DNA of 40,574 nt, taken from contig JAOXSF010000060.1 of the NCBI GenBank assembly GCA_025800125.1, positions 1-40,574 of the forward strand, written 5' to 3'. The stretch comes from Marinobacterium sp. (lineage in GTDB: Bacteria > Pseudomonadota > Gammaproteobacteria > Pseudomonadales > Balneatricaceae). Positions 16,128 to 25,174 of the stretch are shown here, piece after piece. The notes below the pieces were generated by a model that did not search any database, was not told the DNA's origin, and saw only the letters and a list, made by a program, of their open reading frames with translations. The position numbers and the translations under genes were made by a program. The first letter of the stretch is position 1. Each line of letters starts with the position of its first letter.

Positions 16128-17408
16128 TCAGCCACGCCGAGCCAGTGCAGGTAGATCACCAGACAGCCCCATAGCTTGCTGTACAATGTGGTTTTTCACT
16201 GGTCCCAGCTGATTCATCACCGACATGCCCAGGTTACGAGCCAGCACCAGCGCCGGTTGCTGGGTACCAAACAGCCGCCTGAACCCTTCCATCGCCGCTG
16301 ACATCTGTACATTATTCAGCTGGCGGCTGCGTTCGAAACGTTTGAGCACCCTCAGACTATGCCAGTTTTCCCCTTCTGCCACCGCTGTACTCAATGCCTG
16401 TGCCAGCGCGGCGGCATCCAGCAATCCCAGATTGACCCCCTGCCCGGCCAGTGGATGGATGGTATGGGCCGCATCACCGAGGGTGGCAAAACCAGCACGA
16501 ACGTAGTCTTTGGCGTGACGCTGACGCAGCGGGAAGCAGTGGCGTGGGTCTGCCGCCAGAATATTACCCAGCTTATGCTGGCTGGCATCAGCCAGCGCCT
16601 GACAGAATGCGTCATCATCCAGCGCCTGCAAACTTCCTGCATGGCCCGGTGAGGTTGACCAGACAATCGACACTTTATGCGGGTCATCCAGTGGCAGCAG
16701 CGCCAGCGGGCCATCATCGGTAAAACACTGCCAGGCGGTGGCCTGGTGCGGTAGCTCTGTGGTCACCGTCGTCACAATGGCATGGTGGCCATAGTCCCAT
16801 TCCAGCATGGCGATGCCTGCCAGCTGACGGGTACGTGACTGGGCACCATCGGCAGCGATTACCAGCCGGGCACGGAATTGACGGCCGTCGGACAGAGCCA
16901 GGTCTCGCTGCTCATCATGGCGAGGCGGGCTCAGTTCCTGCACTCGAACACCACAATGCAGCGTCAGATTGTCATGCTGTGGTAACTGCTGCAGCAATGC
17001 TGCAACAGTTACCCGGTTTTCAACAATATGGCCAAGTGCCGGTTCATGCAGTTCACGGCTGCAGAAATGGATATGACCAGTGCCTTCACCGTCCCAGACA
17101 TCCATATCGGTATAGGGGCTGATACGGGCCTCGGCCATCTGTGGCCAGGCACCAACATTGCTCAGAATCTGCTGGGATGCGCAGGTCAGCGCACTGACAC
17201 GGGGGTCATAGCCCTGTGCCTGCATCGCCTGCAACCGCACGCCTATACGTTGCGGGTCAATATCACGGGCTTCCAGAATGTGGATATCCAGCCCGGTCTC
17301 GGCCAGTGCCAGCGCAGTGGTCAACCCCACCATACCAGCACCCACAACGATAATATCGGCCTGCTGACTTTGTTGTTTATCGGCCCGCTTGCTTTGTTGT
17401 TCGCTCAT
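16128..17408 (-). CDS. FAD-dependent ubiquinone-pathway hydroxylase (UbiI/VisC-like)
   Basis: A 426-residue flavoprotein monooxygenase of the UbiH/COQ6 family that hydroxylates the aromatic ring of ubiquinone precursors. It has the dinucleotide-binding VVGAGMVGLTTALALAE (21-37), the DG motif ViAADGAQSRTRQ, and the GD motif ATLGDAAHTIHPLAGQGVNLGL. The first 18 residues are a hydrophilic Lys/Gln-rich extension. It starts 1 nt after the ubiH stop (TGACATG), so the two paralogues are cotranslated. By position it corresponds to VisC/UbiI (C5 hydroxylase), but UbiF- or UbiM-like regioselectivity cannot be excluded from sequence. Confidence 0.85.
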   Translation of the reverse strand: MSEQQSKRADKQQSQQADIIVVGAGMVGLTTALALAETGLDIHILEARDIDPQRIGVRLQAMQAQGYDPRVSALTCASQQILSNVGAWPQMAEARISPYTDMDVWDGEGTGHIHFCSRELHEPALGHIVENRVTVAALLQQLPQHDNLTLHCGVRVQELSPPRHDEQRDLALSDGRQFRARLVIAADGAQSRTRQLAGIAMLEWDYGHHAIVTTVTTELPHQATAWQCFTDDGPLALLPLDDPHKVSIVWSTSPGHAGSLQALDDDAFCQALADASQHKLGNILAADPRHCFPLRQRHAKDYVRAGFATLGDAAHTIHPLAGQGVNLGLLDAAALAQALSTAVAEGENWHSLRVLKRFERSRQLNNVQMSAAMEGFRRLFGTQQPALVLARNLGMSVMNQLGPVKNHIVQQAMGLSGDLPALARRG

Positions 17409-17409
17409 G

Positions 17410-18669
17410 TCAGTACCCCTTCCGTTTCAGGTCTGGCGCCGGGCTGTCCAGCCCCATCGCACTGCGGGCAAACAGTGTTTTGGCCGGTGGGCAGATCTCC
17501 AACAGTTGCAGGCCAATATCCCGCCCCAGTCCCAGTAGCGGGTTATGACTGGAAAACAGTTTCATGGTGTAATCACTGAAACCGATGGTGCGTTGCTGGT
17601 CATTCACTCGCTCATCATAGAATTGCTGCAACATGGCCAGATCACCCAGCGAAGTACCTTCACTGCGCGCGGTGATCAGTTGCCCAGCCAGCGCCACTAC
17701 ACCACGCAGTGCCAGGTTGTAACCCTGGCCCGCAATCGGATGCAGCGCATGCGCTGCATTTCCCAGCACAACAAGGTTAGCCCGTACCTGTTCTTCGGCC
17801 AGCATCAGCTTGAGCGGATAGTGATGACGCTCACCCACCCGCACAAAACGTCCGGCCCGATAGCCAAAGCGCTCATGCAGGCGACGGATAAAGGCGTCAT
17901 CATCCAGCGCCAGAACCTCATCCAGCTGCTCATCTGCAACTGTCCAGACCAGCCCACAGCGATGCAGGCCGCCCTGATCTTCCAGTGGCAGCAGCGCCAT
18001 GGGCCCGGTATCGGTAAAGCGCTCATAGGCGATACCACCATGGGGCTGTTCCGGGCTGACATTGGTAACAATGGCATGCTGTTGATAGCGCTCAGTGCGG
18101 TAGTGAATACCGAGCTGTTCACGCAGACTGGAGCGGCCACCATCAGCCATCACCACCAGTTCGGCACGGAGCTGATGCTGCTGTTCACCCTGGTACAGGG
18201 TAACTTCCATATGGCCAGGCTGCGGTTGCAATGCAGTAACCTCAGCCGGACAGATAAAGTCCACATGGCGCATGGCATCACTATGATGCAGGCGGTCCAA
18301 TAACACCCGACCCAGCCAGTGGTTTTCCACCACATAGCCCAGCGCTTCAACCTGCTCCTGTTCTGCGTGCAGACGGGTCACACCGAAACGGCCTTTATCA
18401 GATACATGGATATGCTGAATCGGGGTCAGATGCTCACTCAGCATCTCCCAGACGCCCATCTGTTGATAGCTGGCACGGCTACCATAGGCCAGCGCGGTAG
18501 CACGGGCGTCATAACTGGGAGTATAACTGAGCGGCCCGTCAGGTAATGGATGGGTTTCCACCACCGCGATACTCAGCCCCAGCTGGTCAGCAGCGGGCAG
18601 CAGCGCGCAGGCCAGTGAAGCCCCGACCATACCGCCGCCAATAATGATCAGATCGTACTGCTGTTTCAT
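17410..18669 (-). CDS. ubiH: 2-octaprenyl-6-methoxyphenol hydroxylase family protein
   Basis: A 419-residue FAD monooxygenase of ubiquinone synthesis. It has the nucleotide-binding IIIGGGMVGASLACALL (8-24), the DG motif VMADGGRSSLREQLG, and the FAD/ribityl motif VVLGNAAHALHPIAGQGYNLALRG. The GN in place of GD in the last motif is typical of UbiH. It starts 5 nt beyond the pepP stop and its stop is 1 nt before the ubiI-like ATG. The pepP-ubiH-ubiI order is conserved in E. coli and Pseudomonas. Confidence 0.93.
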   Translation of the reverse strand: MKQQYDLIIIGGGMVGASLACALLPAADQLGLSIAVVETHPLPDGPLSYTPSYDARATALAYGSRASYQQMGVWEMLSEHLTPIQHIHVSDKGRFGVTRLHAEQEQVEALGYVVENHWLGRVLLDRLHHSDAMRHVDFICPAEVTALQPQPGHMEVTLYQGEQQHQLRAELVVMADGGRSSLREQLGIHYRTERYQQHAIVTNVSPEQPHGGIAYERFTDTGPMALLPLEDQGGLHRCGLVWTVADEQLDEVLALDDDAFIRRLHERFGYRAGRFVRVGERHHYPLKLMLAEEQVRANLVVLGNAAHALHPIAGQGYNLALRGVVALAGQLITARSEGTSLGDLAMLQQFYDERVNDQQRTIGFSDYTMKLFSSHNPLLGLGRDIGLQLLEICPPAKTLFARSAMGLDSPAPDLKRKGY

Positions 18670-18674
18670 CGGTA

Positions 18675-20033
18675 TTATCCCTGTGCCATCAGTGCTTCAA
18701 TTTCTGCCACGGTTTTTGGCACACTGGCGGTCAGCACTTCATGACCGTCACCCGTGATCAGCACATTGTCTTCTATACGCACACCAATACCACGCCAGCG
18801 GGGCTCAACTTTCTTGCAGTCCGGCGCAATATACAGACCCGGCTCAATGGTCAGCACCATACCCGACTGCAGCGTACGCCACTTGCCATTTTTACGGCCG
18901 CCACCCACATCATGCACATCCATCCCCAGCCAGTGGCCAATACGGTGCATATAGAAATCTTTGCAGGCACCGCTAGCGATAAGGCTCTGTAATTCCCCTT
19001 CGAGAAGGCCCAGTTCCAGCAGGCCTTCGGTCAGCACCTCCAGCGACAGGGTATGAATGCTGTTCCAGCAGGCCCCGGGCTGACAGGCTTCAATACAGGC
19101 CAGCTGGGCTTTGAGTACCAACTGGTAGATTGCCCGCTGTTCCTCACTGAAACGACCGTTCACCGGAAAGGTACGAGTAATGTCAGCAGCGTAGTAGTCC
19201 TGTTCTACCCCGGCATCGATCAGTACCAGATCACCCTCCTGCAGTGGCTGATTGTTTTCGGTGTAATGCAGCACACAGGCATTACGACCGCCACCAACAA
19301 TCGACGGATACGCGCACTGCCGATGACCCGCCATGGCAAAACGGTGATTGATCACAGCTTCCAGCTGATACTCATAAATACCTGGCTGGCAGGTACGCAT
19401 GGCATCGCAATGCGCCTGTGCCGACAGCTCACCGGCCTCACGCATGACTTCCGCCTCTTCTGCCGACTTGATCAGCCGCATTTCATGTAACACAGAGTCA
19501 AGCTGTACCAGCTGCCCTGGCGCTTGCAGACCATGACGCCCCCCCTGACGCAGCTGGCTGAGCCAGAGCTGCACCTGCGCGTCCAGTTCCGCGTCCTGGC
19601 CCATGCTGTAATAAAGCTGATTACGTCCATCCAGTAGCGGGATAATCTGTGCGTCAATATCGTCAATCGGCCAGGCACCATCGGCATCATAGTCACGCAT
19701 ACACCCCTCCGGCCCGGCTCGATAACCGTGCCAGACTTCCATCACCGGGTCTTTATCCTGACAGAACAGTACATACTCACCGTCTTTATGGCCCGGCAAC
19801 AGCAAGGCGATGGCATCAGGTTCATCAAAGCCGGTCAGGTAATAGAAATCACTGCTCTGACGAAACGGATACTCGACATCACTGTTACGTGGCTGCATTT
19901 GCGCCGCTGCTACCAGCACAACAGCATTGTCTGGCAGCTTTGCCATCAGCGCCTGCCGACGGCGCGCAAATATGCTTCTTTCAATACGTGCCCGTGCTGA
20001 CTGGCTCGGGGTAATCCGTGTCTGTGTATTCAT
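18675..20033 (-). CDS. pepP: Xaa-Pro aminopeptidase (aminopeptidase P II)
   Basis: Metallopeptidase (M24 family) that releases N-terminal residues preceding proline. It is 452 residues: an N-terminal non-catalytic domain (about 1-170) and a pita-bread catalytic domain. Metal ligands are visible in order: LIDAGVEQDYYAADITRTF (two Asp), HRIGHWLGMDVHD (His), TIEPGLYI (Glu) and VRIEDNVL (Glu), giving the D-D-H-E-E set. The substrate-binding HDVGG is also present. ATG 20033 gives the usual N-terminus. It is cotranscribed upstream of ubiH. Confidence 0.96.
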   Translation of the reverse strand: MNTQTRITPSQSARARIERSIFARRRQALMAKLPDNAVVLVAAAQMQPRNSDVEYPFRQSSDFYYLTGFDEPDAIALLLPGHKDGEYVLFCQDKDPVMEVWHGYRAGPEGCMRDYDADGAWPIDDIDAQIIPLLDGRNQLYYSMGQDAELDAQVQLWLSQLRQGGRHGLQAPGQLVQLDSVLHEMRLIKSAEEAEVMREAGELSAQAHCDAMRTCQPGIYEYQLEAVINHRFAMAGHRQCAYPSIVGGGRNACVLHYTENNQPLQEGDLVLIDAGVEQDYYAADITRTFPVNGRFSEEQRAIYQLVLKAQLACIEACQPGACWNSIHTLSLEVLTEGLLELGLLEGELQSLIASGACKDFYMHRIGHWLGMDVHDVGGGRKNGKWRTLQSGMVLTIEPGLYIAPDCKKVEPRWRGIGVRIEDNVLITGDGHEVLTASVPKTVAEIEALMAQG

Positions 20034-20052
20034 ACGTGATAATCCAGCACTT

Positions 20053-20092
20053 GATGCTCAAGCGATGCTCAAGCGTCAAGGGGCGCTCAAGC
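20053..20092. repeat. 11-nt repeats upstream of pepP
   Basis: Two adjacent copies of GATGCTCAAGC (20053-20063 and 20064-20074) and a third, partly degenerate GGCGCTCAAGC (20082-20092) lie in the gap between ygfB and pepP. Confidence 0.75.
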
Positions 20093-20116
20093 GTTTAATA
20101 ATGTCTGCGCAGCGAT

Positions 20117-20722
20117 TCAGTGTACGGTTGGTGCAGGTTGTGCGGCATCAGCCACCGTGTTGCATTCCGTAAACAACATAAGACAGGCCATGCGTACGTA
20201 TTCCTGCACTTCCATCATATCGGCTTCATTTTCATCATTGTCTTCAATATCAGATTCAATCTGCGCAATCTGGCCAAGATCCTTCAATGTTTCACGGGTC
20301 TCTTTTGACAGCGTGGTATTACTGTGCGCGCCCTGCAAACCAAAACCACTGAGGAAACCTGTACACCAGGCACCCAGCATTGTTACCCGTTCACTCAGTT
20401 CACTATCATCGTCAGGCAGCAGTAACTGAAAACTCATATCGGTAGATTGCAACTGCGCAAGCGCGCATTGATACAAAGCCAGCACACCGATTTTGCTGGC
20501 TTCATCCTGCAACGCGGTGATGTCCATCAGTTCACAGGCACTGCGTAACAATGCACCCGGTTCAGAGCGGGCACCGGCGGCAAGGTGGCCACAAAACAGG
20601 CCGTGGAGCTCGGAGGGGGATACCACCTGAACGCCTTCCTGTACGAACAGATTGGCGATCAGATCAAAATCAGGCAGGTCAATTGGAAGACTGGTTGTCT
20701 GAGCACTATTTTCTTGAGACAT
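20117..20722 (-). CDS. YgfB/YecA family protein (UPF0149)
   Basis: A 201-residue helical protein with the UPF0149 features DLIANLFVQEGVQVVSPSELHGLFCGHLAAGA near the N-terminus and LGAWCTGFLSGFGL in the middle, plus an acidic stretch (about 160-175) before EVQEYVRMACLMLF. In Pseudomonas aeruginosa YgfB influences expression of the AmpDh3 amidase and hence beta-lactam resistance; the molecular function is otherwise unclear. It is the first gene of the ygfB-pepP-ubiH-ubiI run, divergent from the zapA genes. ATG 20722 is preceded by AGAAG. Confidence 0.9.
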   Translation of the reverse strand: MSQENSAQTTSLPIDLPDFDLIANLFVQEGVQVVSPSELHGLFCGHLAAGARSEPGALLRSACELMDITALQDEASKIGVLALYQCALAQLQSTDMSFQLLLPDDDSELSERVTMLGAWCTGFLSGFGLQGAHSNTTLSKETRETLKDLGQIAQIESDIEDNDENEADMMEVQEYVRMACLMLFTECNTVADAAQPAPTVH

Positions 20723-21026
20723 GATTCTTCTGATGCAGGTTTTCTATAAAGGGGAAAGGAGTCGGTGGAACCTGGTCCGTAACCCGAGCACGGTCGTGGC
20801 TACGATTCGAAGGTTCCATGGCTATATGCTAGCATCTGCCGCCAGTGCCGACCATGCAGGCCGTTTGACCCTTTCCGGTCACCTGACTATAGTCGCACCG
20901 GCTTTGATACAGTGGCACCGGCATTAGAATAACCAGCCAGGAATAACCGGCTTTGAATAACTGGCTTTGAATAAAAAGCCGCACCGGCCTGAATATCAGC
21001 ACAGTAAAATGGTCGGGGGAGAAACC
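20723..21026. other. Divergent control region, ygfB to zapA genes
   Basis: About 300 nt with no gene. It should hold the promoters of ygfB (minus) and of the coiled-coil/zapA pair (plus), but I cannot point to a confident -35/-10 pair. The right half contains the 14-nt repeats described separately. Confidence 0.6.
20927..20972. repeat. 14-nt tandem repeats upstream of the zapA pair
   Basis: Consecutive units GAATAACCAGCCAG (20927), GAATAACCGGCTTT (20941) and GAATAACTGGCTTT (20955), then a truncated GAATA (20969). The last two full units differ by one base. Confidence 0.85.
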
Positions 21027-21215
21027 ATGTCAGAACATTATTTTGACCAATTGGAGTCGCACATTGTCGAACTTCTGGAGCGGTGCCAGACGCTGGAGCA
21101 GGAAAACCAGCAGCTACGGACCGAACGCAGCCGACTGCTAGAAGTTAACGCACTGACCCGGCACCGGGTAGAAGCCATGATTCAACGATTGAAATCACTG
21201 GAGCATAAACAATGA
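21027..21215 (+). CDS. Small coiled-coil protein (TIGR02449-like), ahead of zapA
   Basis: A 62-residue protein (MSEHYFDQLESHIVELLERC at the start) that is almost entirely a predicted coiled coil with heptad Leu positions (LLERCQTLEQENQQLR). Genes of this kind, annotated TIGR02449, regularly precede zapA in Pseudomonas relatives. It resembles ZapB-like coiled coils in size, so a division role is a reasonable guess, not shown. GGGGGAG lies just upstream of ATG 21027; an open frame reaches further back into the tandem repeats but is not protein-like. The stop overlaps the zapA start (ATGA). Confidence 0.85.
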   Translation: MSEHYFDQLESHIVELLERCQTLEQENQQLRTERSRLLEVNALTRHRVEAMIQRLKSLEHKQ

Positions 21216-21544
21216 GCGATCCAAACACTGTCAGTGTGTCATTGATGGGCAAGGAATATATGATCGCCTGCCCACCGGGCGCAGAAGCTCAGTTACAGGA
21301 AGCAGCTGACTTTCTGAACAGCAAGATGAAAGAGATCCGTGGCAGCGGTAAAATTATCGGGCTGGAACGTATTGCCGTGCTGGCAGCACTGAATATCAGC
21401 CACGAGTATCTGCAACATAACCAGCAACAGAACAAACAGGCTGAACTGGAACAGCGTCAGGTTGATATGGAAGTGCAATTGCAACGCCTGAATCAGCGTC
21501 TGGATAGCACATTACAGAAGCGTAGCCCCCGCAGTGATGGCTAG
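21212..21544 (+). CDS. zapA: Cell division protein ZapA
   Basis: A 110-residue FtsZ-ring-associated protein that crosslinks FtsZ filaments. The N-terminal globular part (NTVSVSLMGKEYMIACPPGA, about 4-24, then QEAADFLNSKMKEIR) and the C-terminal coiled coil (about 65-105, Gln-rich) fit the ZapA fold. Its start overlaps the preceding coiled-coil gene by 4 nt. Position next to 6S RNA and ygfA is the conserved gammaproteobacterial order. Confidence 0.94.
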   Translation: MSDPNTVSVSLMGKEYMIACPPGAEAQLQEAADFLNSKMKEIRGSGKIIGLERIAVLAALNISHEYLQHNQQQNKQAELEQRQVDMEVQLQRLNQRLDSTLQKRSPRSDG

Positions 21545-21637
21545 CGCCTGTTGAATTTTTTTCATAAAAGTAACTTTTTGCTTACAAATCATACAGTTAA
21601 ACCAAGTCAGTATCAGAATATAAACAAATTTCAAGAC

Positions 21638-21665
21638 CTGACATCCCACTTCCTGTGAGTATAAT
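21638..21665 (+). promoter_or_regulatory. Promoter of 6S RNA
   Basis: CTGACA (21638-21643) and a perfect TATAAT (21660-21665) with a 16-nt spacer. Initiation about 7 nt downstream gives the expected 6S RNA 5' end near 21673. Confidence 0.75.
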
Positions 21666-21672
21666 GGCATTA

Positions 21673-21853
21673 ACTCCCTGGGGTGTTCGATTGCTGGCAT
21701 TGTCCCTCGAGCCGATAATCATACTCCCGGGCGCGATTCGTAGATATTGGCGTGCATGTCCGCTTGACGGGAAGCCCGATATATTTCAGTTGCGCCCACC
21801 TTGAACCTTCGGGTTCAGGGCCTGCGCCGGTGTCGGCACTTTCGGGGAGCCTC
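21673..21853 (+). ncRNA. ssrS: 6S RNA
   Basis: Binds the sigma-70 RNA polymerase holoenzyme as an open-promoter mimic and represses transcription in stationary phase. Segments match the family closely: TGTCCCTCGAGCCGATAAT, GTGCATGTCCGC, GGGAAGCCCGATAT, and CCACCTTGAACCTTCGGGTT (an apical hairpin), then GGCACTTTCGGGGAG. The closing stem pairs CTCCC near 21674 with GGGGAG (21844-21849). It is followed by the 5-formyl-THF cyclo-ligase gene, as in E. coli ssrS-ygfA, so the two are probably cotranscribed and processed. The ends are estimates within a few bases. Confidence 0.93.
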
Positions 21854-21912
21854 CCTCCATTGCTATGATCCCTGACTCTTTCGTACACGATGCCACCATG
21901 GCAGGAGTTCCT

Positions 21913-22527
21913 GTGGATACACATCAGCAACCTGATACACGCCAGCAACTCAGACAGCAGATGCGCCGTGCCCGCCGTGCATTAAGCGCTCAGCAACACG
22001 CCTCAGCTGCCCACAATCTGCTGGGTAATATTGCAACGCTACCGGCTTTTATCCGCGCCCGGCATATCGCCATCTATCTACCTGCCGATGGGGAAATTGA
22101 TCCACGCCCACTACTGGAACGTTGCTGGGCGATGGGCAAGAAAACCTATCTGCCAGTGCTGCACCCTGTCCGCCATAACCGTCTCTGGTTTGCTCCCTAT
22201 GATCGCCACACCCCCATGACCCGCAACGGCTATGGAATTGAAGAACCGCGTCTGGACAAAGCACCACGGCGTCCGGCCTGGGCACTGGACATGGTACTGC
22301 TGCCACTGGTGGCGTTTGATGCCAGCGGCGCACGTATGGGGATGGGGGGAGGTTATTACGACAGAACGTTCGCCTTTACACAGCAGGAAAAGGCACTACA
22401 TGGGCCAACTCTGATCGGCCTAGCACATGAACTGCAAAAGGTAGACACACTACCGATAGAAAGTTGGGACATTCCACTCACAGGCATTCTGACTGATCAG
22501 CAACGCTATATGCTCAATCAGCGCTGA
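21913..22527 (+). CDS. ygfA: 5-formyltetrahydrofolate cyclo-ligase
   Basis: Converts 5-formyl-THF to 5,10-methenyl-THF with ATP, removing a folate storage/inhibitor form linked to glycine and serine metabolism. The signature MGMGGGYYDRTFA near the C-terminal third is diagnostic, with LPADGEIDPRPLL and TYLPVLHP ahead of it. I choose GTG 21913 as start because AGGAG lies 5 nt upstream; ATGs at 21865 and 21898 are in frame but lack an SD. The product is then 204 residues. It lies directly behind 6S RNA. Confidence 0.92.
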   Translation: MDTHQQPDTRQQLRQQMRRARRALSAQQHASAAHNLLGNIATLPAFIRARHIAIYLPADGEIDPRPLLERCWAMGKKTYLPVLHPVRHNRLWFAPYDRHTPMTRNGYGIEEPRLDKAPRRPAWALDMVLLPLVAFDASGARMGMGGGYYDRTFAFTQQEKALHGPTLIGLAHELQKVDTLPIESWDIPLTGILTDQQRYMLNQR

Positions 22528-22636
22528 CGGCCGAAAGTACCAGCCCCACCTGCCACAGGCAAAAGAACAGACTTTGGCAGACAACAGAGCAGGAAAACAG
22601 ACACAGCAACCGTGCTAAATAAAACGAACTGGCCAC

Positions 22637-22768
22637 TCAGCTGTTTCTGAATACCTGCTCCATCAGGCTGGCAAACTGAAAATCAACATGACTGACCCCC
22701 GTCATTACCGAGCCAACGATAAATACCATTATCAGGACAAGTACAATATCCGGGCCTTTTTTCATCAT
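22637..22768 (-). CDS. Small predicted single-pass membrane protein (43 residues)
   Basis: A short minus-strand frame from ATG 22768 to TGA 22637. It begins MMKKGPDIVLVLIMVFIVGS, continues VMTGVSHVDFQF, and ends QVFRNS. Residues 8-24 form a clear hydrophobic helix preceded by two Lys, the usual inside-positive arrangement. I do not recognise the family. No strong SD is visible (GTAGAG some 6 nt upstream). It lies convergently with the ygfA transcript, in a gap otherwise without genes. It may be a genuine small membrane protein or chance; the clean topology and lack of an alternative gene favour the former slightly. Confidence 0.45.
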   Translation of the reverse strand: MMKKGPDIVLVLIMVFIVGSVMTGVSHVDFQFASLMEQVFRNS

Positions 22769-23258
22769 ACAACTCTACAGTACGGGTTCAGGGGCAGGCT
22801 TTCAGAGAGCGCTTTCAAATACACCCAACCAATTCATCAGTCTGGCAGATATTCAGGCCAGACAGGTGCCACACAAACCTAGTGTTTCAGATACCGGAAA
22901 GATTGCAAGCACTTTTCAAACGCCCGTTAAAAAGCCATTCATAAGAGAATGCAGATCTGACTATCGACCGAGAGAGAACGCAATCTAGCCAGCAGATTCC
23001 ACGCCGGGCAGCACCATAACACAACTGCCGTTTTATCAACCGTCAGAAGATTACAAAGCAAAAAAATCAGCCATATTCTGATAACCCCTGTCTGGCAGGC
23101 AGTGCAATTTCCTGTCCGTGGTATATATTCATCAACGGAACACAGCCAACGACTGTCGAGGACAGGGGAACAGGGAGGCCTGCGGCCACATTTCAGCCCT
23201 GCACCACAAGGCCGCACACCACTTCCCCGGGTCGTTTTTGAGTAAACAGGAGTCTCGT
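22769..23258. other. Long gap before the GcvR-like gene; nothing recognised
   Basis: About 490 nt in which I see no gene, RNA or repeat array that I can support. It should contain the promoter of the GcvR-like gene and possibly that of the 43-codon minus-strand ORF. Confidence 0.5.
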
Positions 23259-23777
23259 ATGACCACATCTCTGGTATTAACCGTCATCGCCCCGGATAAA
23301 CCCGGTCTGGTAGAACAGTTATCACAGGCCATTGCACAGCACCAGGGCAACTGGCTGGAATCCAGCATGTCCCGGCTGGCAGGCAAATTTGCAGGTATCC
23401 TGACTGTCCGTGTACCGCAAGCACAGAGCGCTGCACTGATCAGCGCCCTGGAAGCACTGAACGGACAGGGACTGAAAGTAACCGTTGAAGTCAGCCATGA
23501 ACACAATACAGATACCGCACAACAGGCACTGACACTGGAACTGATCGGCCATGACAAAGCCGGTATCGTGCGTGATATATCACAAGCCCTGGCACAGCGT
23601 CATATTAACGTTGAGCGTCTAGGCACTGAACTGGTATCTGGTTCCATGTCAGCAGAGCAGCTGTTCAAAGCCAGCGCTGATCTGCTGGCTCCGGCCGATG
23701 CCGACCTGGATGAACTGCAAGAAGCGCTGGAAGCTATTGCTAGTGATCTGATGGTAGATATCAGCATCAACAGCTGA
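23259..23777 (+). CDS. ACT-domain protein, GcvR-like
   Basis: A 172-residue protein made of two ACT domains: about 1-80 (TSLVLTVIAPDKPGLVEQLSQAIA) and about 88-168 (LTLELIGHDKAGIVRDISQALA). In E. coli GcvR has this double-ACT layout and antagonises GcvA to repress the glycine cleavage genes when glycine is scarce. ATG 23259 has AGGAG 6 nt upstream. gcvH is in the window, but no GcvA-type activator is adjacent, so assignment to glycine cleavage control rests on family resemblance alone. A strong terminator follows. Confidence 0.82.
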   Translation: MTTSLVLTVIAPDKPGLVEQLSQAIAQHQGNWLESSMSRLAGKFAGILTVRVPQAQSAALISALEALNGQGLKVTVEVSHEHNTDTAQQALTLELIGHDKAGIVRDISQALAQRHINVERLGTELVSGSMSAEQLFKASADLLAPADADLDELQEALEAIASDLMVDISINS

Positions 23778-23794
23778 TTATCCTCCTGACATTA

Positions 23795-23838
23795 CCCGAC
23801 TGATGATCAGTTCAGAGATCATCCGTCGGGCCGTTTTT
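23795..23838 (+). terminator. Intrinsic terminator after the GcvR-like gene
   Basis: CCCGAC-x-GATGATC (23795-23808) pairs with GATCATC-x-GTCGGG (23817-23830), 13 bp with one mismatch and an 8-nt loop, followed by CCGTTTTT. It ends the plus-strand gene and, by its symmetry, may also serve the convergent MFS gene. Confidence 0.9.
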
Positions 23839-23850
23839 AGCTCAGCGAGT

Positions 23851-25044
23851 TCAGATCAGATTTAGTCCGCTATGGGGCTGGCGCTGCTCCAGCATAATCA
23901 GCCCCATCATCAGTACAGCACCTGCAGCGACAAAACCACCCGCCAACCAGAGCCCCAGATCATAGCTACCTGTTTGCTGTGCCAGCACGCCGGTCAGCGC
24001 CGGTGCAACAATCTGTGCCACACCATATGACAATGTCATCCGTCCCATCAGTTTTGCCGGTTTTGTCGGATAGAAACGTCCCGCCAACGTCAGCACCAGA
24101 CTGACACACCCCAGGAATGTCCCTCCATAAAGCACCGCACTGAGCAACGCGGCAACCAGGCTGTCACTGACAGCAGGCAACACAATGCCCACTACCTGTA
24201 CGCTGTAAGCTAGCAGCAAGGCCCTTAGATAACCCTGCTGGCGAGCAATGCGATCCCAGAGAATAACCGTCGGCATTGAGGCCAGCCCGACCACCACAAA
24301 GACCCAGGCCCCCATGCCCGCAAGGCCTGGCTGCTGTTCCACAATATCGACAATGAACGTAGCACTGATCACATAGCCATATCCGGCACAGAAATAGGCC
24401 AGCATCATCAGCTTAATAAACAGGCGGCCAGGAGGACGATCTTCCAGCGCATCACCACCAACAGTCACCGGCCGCACATCAGGGCGCGGCATCCATAACC
24501 AGGCAGGAATAGACAGCAATGCTGCAACAAGAGCAAAGACATACCACTGCTGCCAGCTCTGATTCAGCTGCAACATTACTTCCACCATCGCGCCAGCCAG
24601 CACAATGCCAGCACCCGCACCGGCAAAGTGGATACCCAATTCACTGCGAAAGTGATGACGCATCAACCAGTTAAGCACCAGCCCAGCGGCTAGCAACATA
24701 CCGCCAGAACTGGAAAAGCCAGACAGAAATCGTAATCCCCCCCAGAGCCAGATATTCTCGGTCAACGGCATGGCAACCGTGGTCAGTACCGCGACCAGCA
24801 GATACAATCGGTACAACCGATCTTTAACACGCAGATCACTGACGAACGCCGCCAGCAGTGCGCCCCCCATATATCCGGCATAATTCAACGTGGCCAGCCA
24901 GCCACCACTGGCATCGTCCAGCCCGGTCTGCGCCTGCATTACCGGCAGCAACGGTGTATAGGCAAAACGAGCCACGCCGATGGTAACCAGCATGCTGCAG
25001 ATTCCTGCCAGCAGTACCCGAACTCTCTGTGTACCATAATCCAT
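23851..25044 (-). CDS. MFS transporter, YbfB/YjiJ family
   Basis: A 397-residue inner-membrane protein with 12 predicted helices. The N-terminus (GICSMLVTIGVARFAYTPLLP, about residues 14-34) is the YbfB/YjiJ hallmark, and the second half contains a matching MFS repeat. The substrates of this family are not established. It is transcribed divergently from the adjacent LysR-type regulator, a common regulator-target pairing. The 316-nt gap between them contains a 17-nt repeat array. Confidence 0.85.
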   Translation of the reverse strand: MDYGTQRVRVLLAGICSMLVTIGVARFAYTPLLPVMQAQTGLDDASGGWLATLNYAGYMGGALLAAFVSDLRVKDRLYRLYLLVAVLTTVAMPLTENIWLWGGLRFLSGFSSSGGMLLAAGLVLNWLMRHHFRSELGIHFAGAGAGIVLAGAMVEVMLQLNQSWQQWYVFALVAALLSIPAWLWMPRPDVRPVTVGGDALEDRPPGRLFIKLMMLAYFCAGYGYVISATFIVDIVEQQPGLAGMGAWVFVVVGLASMPTVILWDRIARQQGYLRALLLAYSVQVVGIVLPAVSDSLVAALLSAVLYGGTFLGCVSLVLTLAGRFYPTKPAKLMGRMTLSYGVAQIVAPALTGVLAQQTGSYDLGLWLAGGFVAAGAVLMMGLIMLEQRQPHSGLNLI

Positions 25045-25174
25045 AATCCCCCCTGTGACGCATTTATGGCCTGATACGCTCTGCCCATCAGGCTGATTGT
25101 TTTTTATGCGATCAGCCTACAAAGAGGAAAATTACTCTACAATCGAATATTCCAGAACAGATTGTTCTCTTAAA

